Source of the DNA: Victivallales bacterium
GTDB lineage: Bacteria; Verrucomicrobiota; Lentisphaeria; Oligosphaerales; Oligosphaeraceae
Reading direction: 5' to 3'
Assembly: GCA_017548425.1 (NCBI GenBank)
Contig: JAFZAB010000060.1
Span: forward strand, 1 to 45,592
Length of the DNA stretch: 45,592 nucleotides
Below the pieces are notes generated by a model. It worked only from the letters and a program-made list of their open reading frames with translations. It was not told the origin of the DNA and did no database searches. The translations under genes were made by a program, and so were the position numbers. Each line of letters starts with the position of its first letter. The first letter of the stretch is position 1. Below are positions 41,314 to 45,592 of the stretch, in pieces.

Positions 41314-41792
41314 AAGGAAATAATGTTTTTGATGCAAAAATAGCCCCAAAGGCAGTTATTCAAAAAAACAAACAACTGGTTTTATTTGGAAAAACAACAC
41401 TGCCAACCGTCATAATCTGCCGCTCTTCATCCATGATATCTTCGTTTGCGGTTTGATGATGCTTAATTAAAAGAAAAACATCTATTAAAAAAATTTTTCA
41501 TAGATGTTAAATTTGCTTAGAATCATTTGTTGCGAATGTTTTTCAAAGTATTGTCAAGGTAATAACTAGACAAGGACTCAAATGATGATATTATAATAGG
41601 CAGTTCATCAATTTAACATATTAGTCAAAGAGAAGATGCTCCATTGATTTGCACCATCATCGGGACATTTCTTATCATTCCAAATCATCATCGGCCATCA
41701 GTGGCAACCATTGCATTGGTTCACATGTCCCATGAAACACGGTTTTGGTCTTTTCATTAAGAATTAAGATTATTAAGGAGAAGGGTACAAGA
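41314..41792. other. AT-rich gene-free stretch before the ORF6N gene
   Basis: This stretch is markedly AT-rich compared with the genes to the left. No coding frame, tRNA or mobile-element end is seen. It probably holds the promoter of the ORF6N gene and marks the left edge of an acquired region. Confidence 0.5.
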
Positions 41793-42752
41793 ATGGAATC
41801 ACAAAACAAAATAAATATGGAAAATAAAAGTCTTTCATCCAATTGCATTCAACGGCGTATCATAACAATACGCGGCATCCAAGTCATGTTGGACCGTGAC
41901 TTGGCGGAACTGTATGGCGTTCCTGTTAAACGTCTGAACCAGCAGGTAAGCCGTAATCTCGACCGTTTTCCTGACCGATTCATGTTTCAACTGGATGCAA
42001 AGGAATTCGCAGACTTGAAGTTGCAAATTGCAACTTCAAGTATCGGTAACGATCTTGACCACTTGAAGTCACAATTTGCGACTTCAAGTTGGGGCGGCGT
42101 CAGAAAACCGCCAAGGGTGTTCACCGAACAAGGCGTGGCGATGCTTTCGTCCGTTCTTAATTCACAAACAGCCGTTCAAGTGTCCATTGCCATCATGGAT
42201 GCGTTTGTAAAGATGCGGCAATTCTTGATGACCAATGCGGAAGTCATCAGCCGTGTAAATATTCTGGAAAAGCGACAAATTACAACGGATGCAAAGGTTG
42301 ATGCCATTCTCGAAAGGCTTGATACATCCGAGCCGCCTATTCAAGGCATCTTCTATGACGGGCAATTGTGGGATGCCTATGCGTTTGTGGAGAAACTAAT
42401 CTACAGCGCGAAAAAGTCGATTCTGCTCATAGACAACTGGGCAACGGTAGAAACATTGGACATGCTTGCAAAGAAGCGTAAAAATGTTGTGGTGACGATT
42501 GTCACCTCTGGGCATCGTGACAAGAAAGGCATAGCTCATCCAATGATTTCGACTTCCGATGAAGCAAGATTCAACTCACAATATCCGACGCTTGCTGTGA
42601 AGGTCAGTGAGAAGTTCCACGACCGCTTTCTGATTCTCGATGACAAGGAACTGTATCTTATTGGTGCCTCATTAAAAGATCTTGGGCGCAAATGCTTTGG
42701 CTTCACAAAGATGGATGCTAATGAGATTGCGAATATCAAAACGAGAATATGA
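41793..42752 (+). CDS. ORF6N-domain DNA-binding protein with phospholipase-D-like C-terminal motif
   Basis: The 319-residue protein starts with an ORF6N domain, an accessory/phage DNA-binding domain: IITIRGIQVMLDRDLAELYG then VPVKRLNQQVSRNLDRFPD (residues about 20-70) and PPRVFTEQGVAMLSSVLNS near 110. A middle helical part (AFVKMRQFLMTNAEVISRV, LEKRQITTDAKVDAI) follows. The C-terminal part has SILLIDNWATVETLDML and FHDRFLILDDKELYLIGASL, the latter like a phospholipase-D-type HxK/HxR strand seen in nuclease-like domains. Activity is unproven. The ATG at 41793 has AAGGG seven bases upstream; an earlier in-frame start lacks one. The coding part for LKLQIATSS and LKSQFATSS contains two tandem palindromes (42013-42089). 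Base composition is AT-richer than the neighbours, suggesting transfer. Confidence 0.9.
   Translation: MESQNKINMENKSLSSNCIQRRIITIRGIQVMLDRDLAELYGVPVKRLNQQVSRNLDRFPDRFMFQLDAKEFADLKLQIATSSIGNDLDHLKSQFATSSWGGVRKPPRVFTEQGVAMLSSVLNSQTAVQVSIAIMDAFVKMRQFLMTNAEVISRVNILEKRQITTDAKVDAILERLDTSEPPIQGIFYDGQLWDAYAFVEKLIYSAKKSILLIDNWATVETLDMLAKKRKNVVVTIVTSGHRDKKGIAHPMISTSDEARFNSQYPTLAVKVSEKFHDRFLILDDKELYLIGASLKDLGRKCFGFTKMDANEIANIKTRI
42013..42089. repeat. Two tandem palindromes inside the ORF6N coding sequence
   Basis: The first, 42013-42041, has perfect 14-base arms around one central base (arm ACTTGAAGTTGCAA). The second, 42061-42089, has the same size with one mismatch (outer arm ACTTGAAGTC). They repeat with a 48-base period, an exact number of codons, and encode LKLQIATSS and LKSQFATSS. 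Confidence 0.95.
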
Positions 42753-42770
42753 AAACCATGAAGCGGCATC

Positions 42771-43032
42771 CGCCCGCAGGGCGTAACTTGCCTGAAAGGC
42801 GGTAATTGCGGTACCCCCGTTCTTCAGAGCGGGGGTATGAACGCTCACCCATCGCCGTCTGAAGGACGGTACTTGCCCGAAGGGCGACGCAATTAAGCAT
42901 TAAGCATTGAGCATTAAGCATTAAAAAAGCGACATCGCACGGAGTGCGAAACAATCGTAACCCCACCCAAGTGCCCGAAGCGGCACGCAGCGTGGGGTAA
43001 GATGCCTCCCTCTCTCATGGCGCCCGTAGGGC
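42771..43032. repeat. Cluster of mini-hairpins with GNA-type loops, plus heptamer repeat
   Basis: This gene-free stretch of about 300 bases is packed with short perfect stems. They are CGCCC-GCA-GGGCG (42771-42783), GCCT-GAA-AGGC (42790-42800), a 12-bp stem with TACCCCCG/CGGGGGTA ends (42812-42837), CCGTC-TGAAG-GACGG (42855-42869), GCCC-GAA-GGGC (42875-42885), TCGCAC-GGA-GTGCGA (42935-42949), a nested stem at 42961-42997, and GCCC-GTA-GGGC (43022-43032). Between them lies an ATTAAGC heptamer array (42892-42924). Confidence 0.85.
42892..42924. repeat. Heptamer tandem repeat (about 4.5 units)
   Basis: Units are ATTAAGC, ATTAAGC, ATTGAGC, ATTAAGC and a partial ATTAAA. The array is the same 7-bp family as at 9767, 15068 and 30391. 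Confidence 0.88.
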
Positions 43033-43057
43033 AACACATCCGCAACTCACGATTAAA

Positions 43058-43261
43058 TCAACTCTTAGGCAATAGCAACTGTTCCATATTTACATCATCT
43101 ATGACATTTGAATGCATAATGACAGAACCAGCCAGCATCTTGTATTCCATTTCGCTGGCTCCTGCCATTTCCGTGGCAGCTTTCGTCTTGGCCTGAACAA
43201 CTTTGTCATCTATTTTATCATCGCCTTTGACTTCCACAATCTGGCAAAAAACAGAGAAAGG
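43058..43261 (-). pseudogene. C-terminal remnant of a DEAD/DEAH-type restriction helicase (type III Res-like)
   Basis: A minus-strand frame of about 65 codons ends at 43058 with no start codon; an in-frame stop lies at 43268-43270. It reads CQIVEVKGDDKIDDKVVQAK, then ATEMAGASEMEYKMLAGSVI and ends VNMEQLLLPKS. The VEVKGD...IDD..VQAK...A..MA.AS..EY pattern is the C-terminal nuclease-like end of restriction-type DEAD/DEAH helicases. Everything upstream is missing: the unknown membrane-protein gene ends at 43264. This is a leftover of a defence gene. Confidence 0.75.
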
Positions 43262-43263
43262 GA

Positions 43264-43953
43264 TTAATTAGATTTCAACGTAACGGCAATCCCAAAAATG
43301 GAAGCCGCAAGTCCGAAAAAACCAAGAACAATTCCCATCAAGGAAAGAATGATGGATGTTACATACCTGCGGTCGTCTTTTCTCTCCTGTGCAATATTCA
43401 TCTCATTCTCGACACGTGCCTTTTCCGCCATATTGAATTCTTCGATATCACGCGCCTCTTTTTCTCGTTGTATAAGAAGAGAACGGACTTTCGGCTCCGT
43501 TTCAATGATACGATCACGGAAATCCATCAACTTGTCAATCGCCTCATCAATTTCATGGCTATTGTCCTTTTCCCAAATTCCTGATCTTTCAAGAAGGGAT
43601 CGTGCTTTCGATGCTTCGTCGATGAAACGATCCCAATCTGGAATAAACATCCGCATATCATCGGCCGAAACATCCTTTGAACGCAAATCAGCGACGCATT
43701 CAAGAAGACTGACGACTGTCGCCTCCTTGGCATCCATTTTCGCTCTTACACAATGGTCTATGGCCTGCGCTTCATGAGTCATGCGATCATCTTCACATGT
43801 TGCGTTTTCCGCCTCTAGCAAATGATGTCCCGCATACCTTAATTCATTTATCGCTGGAGCCAAATTTGAGAGACTGATGCGTTCATAACGTTTCAATGCG
43901 CTTTCAGCCTCGTCGAAAAGCGATTTTATCTTATTTGAAGGAGTTAAAATCAT
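43264..43953 (-). CDS. Unknown coiled-coil protein with C-terminal membrane helix
   Basis: The product of about 229 residues (from ATG at 43951-43953) is not recognised. It is largely helical and charged (IKSLFDEAESALKRYERIS, DEAIDKLMDFRDRIIE, LLIQREKEARDIEEFNMAEK), consistent with a coiled coil, and ends with a single hydrophobic hairpin or helix (YVTSIILSLMGIVLGFFGLAASIFG). The topology suggests a tail-anchored, cytoplasmic-facing protein. An alternative start at 43989 would add 12 residues but has a Shine-Dalgarno directly abutting it. The chosen ATG overlaps the 3' end of the 80-residue gene by 23 bases. Its AAGGAG site at long distance lies in a palindrome (43957-43970). It stands near the CRISPR array and a restriction-helicase remnant, so a defence role is possible but unproven. 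Confidence 0.75.
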   Translation of the reverse strand: MILTPSNKIKSLFDEAESALKRYERISLSNLAPAINELRYAGHHLLEAENATCEDDRMTHEAQAIDHCVRAKMDAKEATVVSLLECVADLRSKDVSADDMRMFIPDWDRFIDEASKARSLLERSGIWEKDNSHEIDEAIDKLMDFRDRIIETEPKVRSLLIQREKEARDIEEFNMAEKARVENEMNIAQERKDDRRYVTSIILSLMGIVLGFFGLAASIFGIAVTLKSN

Positions 43954-44173
43954 AGTGGAGAATTTTCTCCTTACGTACTGCCATTTCATCCTCCGAGACC
44001 ATTGGAAATCGCGCCATGGCTATGCTGCCACGCGACACAAGTCTTCCACTGGCGGTGGAATTGCCGCGCTCTTCAACCGAATGCGGCGGCATCGCCACTT
44101 TGAAGGCCGGAGCATGAACGACACCCGCGCATGGCTTCAAAGCATTGAAGAATCTCTTAATGAATCCTTTCAT
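43931..44173 (-). CDS. Unknown 80-residue protein, first gene of a two-gene unit
   Basis: The 80-residue protein has a basic, mildly amphipathic start (MKGFIKRFFNALKPCAGVV), a middle with VAMPPHSVEERGNSTASGRL, and an acidic/basic end (SEDEMAVRKEKILHYDFNSFK). No known family or signal peptide is seen. It is accepted because AGGAGG lies exactly five bases before its ATG, and its end overlaps the start of the coiled-coil membrane gene, a typical coupled arrangement. A perfect inverted repeat, possibly an operator, lies about 50 bases upstream. Confidence 0.65.
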   Translation of the reverse strand: MKGFIKRFFNALKPCAGVVHAPAFKVAMPPHSVEERGNSTASGRLVSRGSIAMARFPMVSEDEMAVRKEKILHYDFNSFK

Positions 44174-44222
44174 TGTCGCCTCCTGGTTCCCCGGAGATGT
44201 TTTTTTTGAATATGATTGGCAT

Positions 44223-44242
44223 GATAAACTCTATAGTTTATC
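44223..44242 (-). promoter_or_regulatory. Candidate operator of the two-gene module
   Basis: GATAAACT (44223-44230) and AGTTTATC (44235-44242) flank CTAT, a perfect 8-4-8 inverted repeat. On the minus strand, TTGTAA, a spacer of about 16 bases and TATATT lie just upstream of it. A repressor bound here would block the 80-residue gene. Confidence 0.45.
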
Positions 44243-44415
44243 GAATATAATATCTATTTGAACATTTACAATCCAGACATGTCATTTTTAGACCTTTTTC
44301 TCTCAGAGACTGTCTTACCTTCGCCCTACTTCACCTGCAATTGTACTCTAATGCCTCCTAAAGTGTTCTGTTTATTTAGATAAATAATAGTAATCATGCA
44401 ATTGCTAGTTTGCTA

Positions 44416-44681
44416 GTCTTAATCGCCTTTCGGTTTCTGGCCGAATTTGGACCACGACGTGTGCCATATAACATACAGCGGATTCAGGAAAATGTCTTAA
44501 TCGCCTTTCGGCTTCAGTCCGAATTTGGACACAGGAAAAGGATCTTACATTGCCCATCCGCGTGAACAGTCTTAATCGCCTTTCGGCTTCAGTCCGAATT
44601 TGGACGATCATCATCATAGACCCCATTTACAAGGTGATAACCGGGTCTTAATCGCCTTTCGGCTTCTGTCCGATTTTGAAC
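44416..44681. CRISPR. CRISPR array, left block (4 repeats, 3 spacers)
   Basis: Repeats of 37 bases start at 44416, 44494, 44569 and 44645. Each begins GTCTTAATCGCCTTTCGG and ends with GAATTTGGAC or a variant. Spacers are 41, 38 and 39 bases. The first copy (44416) and the fourth (44645) are degenerate. Read on the minus strand, the repeat has a GCC-GAAA-GGC hairpin followed by GATTAAGAC, like the stem and 5' handle of type I or III crRNAs. Transcription is therefore probably leftward, with the trailer end here. No cas gene is in the window, so the type cannot be assigned. Confidence 0.95.
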
Positions 44682-44688
44682 GCTTTTC

Positions 44689-44913
44689 CTACTTGCGTCC
44701 TTTGCCATCGTCTGAAAACGCTACCCATATCGGAACCACTATGAAAAGTATGATAAAGAACCCCTTCGCCAATATGTTACATGCGACCTCCATTACAGCG
44801 TCGCTGGCCTTCAGGAAAGAAAGTGTCAGAGTGCCGACGACCAACAGGCACAGAATTCCTAGCAGAATCACGTAGATGTAGTCGTTTATGTCATTCTTGT
44901 TGTTGTTGTCCAT
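44689..44913 (-). CDS. Small membrane protein encoded within the CRISPR array
   Basis: The 74-residue protein has a polar start (MDNNNKNDINDYIY) and two hydrophobic helices (VILLGILCLLVVGTLTLSFL and ILAKGFFIILFIVVPIWVAF), ending in a charged tail (SDDGKGRK). No family is recognised. AAGGA lies eight bases before the ATG, supporting translation. It sits in a segment of about 335 bases between repeat copies at 44645 and 45017, in the inferred direction of array transcription. Two-helix small proteins of this type are found among phage holins and toxins; this is only a resemblance in form. Confidence 0.7.
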   Translation of the reverse strand: MDNNNKNDINDYIYVILLGILCLLVVGTLTLSFLKASDAVMEVACNILAKGFFIILFIVVPIWVAFSDDGKGRK

Positions 44914-44914
44914 T

Positions 44915-45054
44915 TTACAAATCCTTCTTGTATCCCTTGTATTCCAGCCCTAATTCGCTCCGTCTAGCACGAAAGTCCTTCATGGCCTCGCTGTGCCTCT
45001 TCCTAAACGCAGCCTTGTCTTTTATCGCTTTTCGGTTTCTGTACGAATTTGCAC
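44915..45054 (-). other. Open frame fragment upstream of the small membrane gene, overlapping a degenerate repeat
   Basis: A minus-strand frame ends at 44915, two bases from the start of the membrane-protein gene. Its last part reads KAAFRKRHSEAMKDFRARR and ELGLEYKGYKKDL, basic and helical. The frame continues back through the degenerate repeat at 45017 and a spacer, with no ATG, GTG or TTG until an internal ATG at 44981-44983 that has no good ribosome-binding site. It is probably the tail of a gene cut by array growth or insertion. Confidence 0.4.
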
Positions 45055-45592
45055 CTTGAAGACGTGCCGCGACATCGAGTTTTTTGAAAAGGAGTCTTAA
45101 TCGCCTTTCGGCTTCAGTCCGAATTTGGACGCCAGAATCATCGACATCTCCCGTACTTCCTTATATAAAGTCTTAATCGCCTTTCGGCTTCAGTCCGAAT
45201 TTGGACTCCATTGGTATGAATTGCCAAGAGTTGATAGACGCTTTACGGTCTTAATCGCCTTTCGGCTTCAGTCCGAATTTGGACTATCGACGGGTTGAAG
45301 AAAAATAATCTTTATTCCTTTGGGTCTTAATCGCCTTTCGGCTTCAGTCCGAATTTGGACACGGCCAGCTCCGCGCTATTCTTGAAATTTACGCCGCGGT
45401 CTTAATCGCCTTTCGGCTTCAGTCCGAATTTGGACTAACATTTGGAAGGTGCAAAAACATATTATCGACAAGCGTTGTCTTAATCGCCTTTCGGCTTCAG
45501 TCCGAATTTGGACGAAAACTTGAGAAACGCGAACAATGGGCGGAAAACGCAAGGTCTTAATCGCCTTTCGGCTTCAGTCCGAATTTGGACCA
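45017..45592. CRISPR. CRISPR array, right block (8 repeats visible, continues beyond window)
   Basis: Repeats start at 45017 (degenerate, 38 bases with one inserted T), then 45094, 45170, 45248, 45324, 45399, 45477 and 45554, all intact 37-base copies identical to each other. Spacers are 39, 39, 41, 39, 38, 41 and 40 bases, all different. The array runs off the right edge after the start of another spacer. The leader and any cas genes are expected further right if transcription is leftward as inferred from the degenerate left end and the handle-like GATTAAGAC. Confidence 0.98.

Noticed and set aside
43002..43196. A 64-codon plus-strand open frame near the hairpin field
   Set aside because: It overlaps the clearer minus-strand restriction-helicase remnant and has no ribosome-binding site.
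44243..44415. AT-rich stretch between the two-gene module and the array as a CRISPR leader
   Set aside because: Degenerate repeats at this end and the handle-like repeat end point to a trailer, not a leader. No other feature is seen in it.
44405..44626. A minus-strand open frame of 73 codons with repeated VQIRTEAERRLR
   Set aside because: It is the translation of CRISPR repeats and spacers; the repeated peptide is the 37-base repeat read in one frame.

Overview
The window reads as chromosome from a Gram-negative-type bacterium with an outer membrane (TolC-family outer-membrane factor, MurJ, a heptose-kinase-like enzyme, SecDF/YajC). A fused SecDF, ThrH, many secreted beta-helix and DUF4091-type carbohydrate proteins, and a FAD-oxidoreductase/sugar-isomerase/mutarotase complement suggest the PVC superphylum, most likely a gut or sediment Lentisphaerota, Kiritimatiellota or Verrucomicrobiota. 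That placement is inference from gene content; there is no rRNA gene here. Core genes are moderately GC-rich. The accessory patches (RhuM gene near 11.1-12.4 kb; ORF6N gene to CRISPR at 41.3-45.6 kb) are visibly AT-richer.

Layout. 1-2513 (minus): yajC and secDF, the latter cut by the window edge. 2662-11113: a secreted beta-helix protein, an old-yellow-enzyme-type reductase, a Bax-inhibitor-1 membrane protein, a DUF4091 secreted protein and a GH28-like enzyme. 11331-12362: a RhuM-family gene. 12371-16299: FAD oxidoreductase, hisF, tRNA-Lys(CTT) and class II aldolase. 16435-21091: a giant secreted double beta-helix protein and a GH140 apiosidase-like enzyme. 21123-22899 (minus): a glycosyltransferase/DUF2304/glycosyltransferase operon. 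23074-24932: a His-rich mini-lipoprotein and an outer-membrane factor. 25001-35010 (minus): a codirectional run of an unknown protein, a heparinase II/III-like protein, a sugar isomerase/epimerase, a mutarotase, a two-domain esterase, ThrH and a VWA protein. 35169-41243: murJ, a heptose kinase-like gene, the aroA-aroC operon and an alpha/beta hydrolase. 41793-45592: an ORF6N gene, a field of mini-hairpins, a restriction-helicase remnant, a two-gene unknown module, and a CRISPR array interrupted by a small membrane-protein gene.

Functionally, the GH28, GH140, beta-helix, heparinase-like, DUF4091, esterase, isomerase and mutarotase genes fit breakdown of complex acidic plant polysaccharide (pectin-like) and entry of the sugars into central metabolism. 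They are scattered among housekeeping genes rather than forming one locus.

The most unusual signals are: (i) perfect inverted repeats inside the coding sequence of both DNA-binding accessory genes (RhuM and ORF6N), near or after the predicted N-terminal DNA-binding region, with two tandem copies in ORF6N; (ii) a CRISPR array split by a roughly 335-bp segment that carries a small membrane-protein gene and is bracketed by degenerate repeats; (iii) a family of 7-bp-period tandem repeats at the 3' ends of several unrelated genes, and a 9-bp relative flanking the heptose-kinase gene; (iv) a cluster of mini-hairpins with GNA-type loops between the ORF6N gene and the restriction-helicase remnant. 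No cas gene is visible; if the array is transcribed on the minus strand as inferred, leader and cas genes would lie beyond the right edge.
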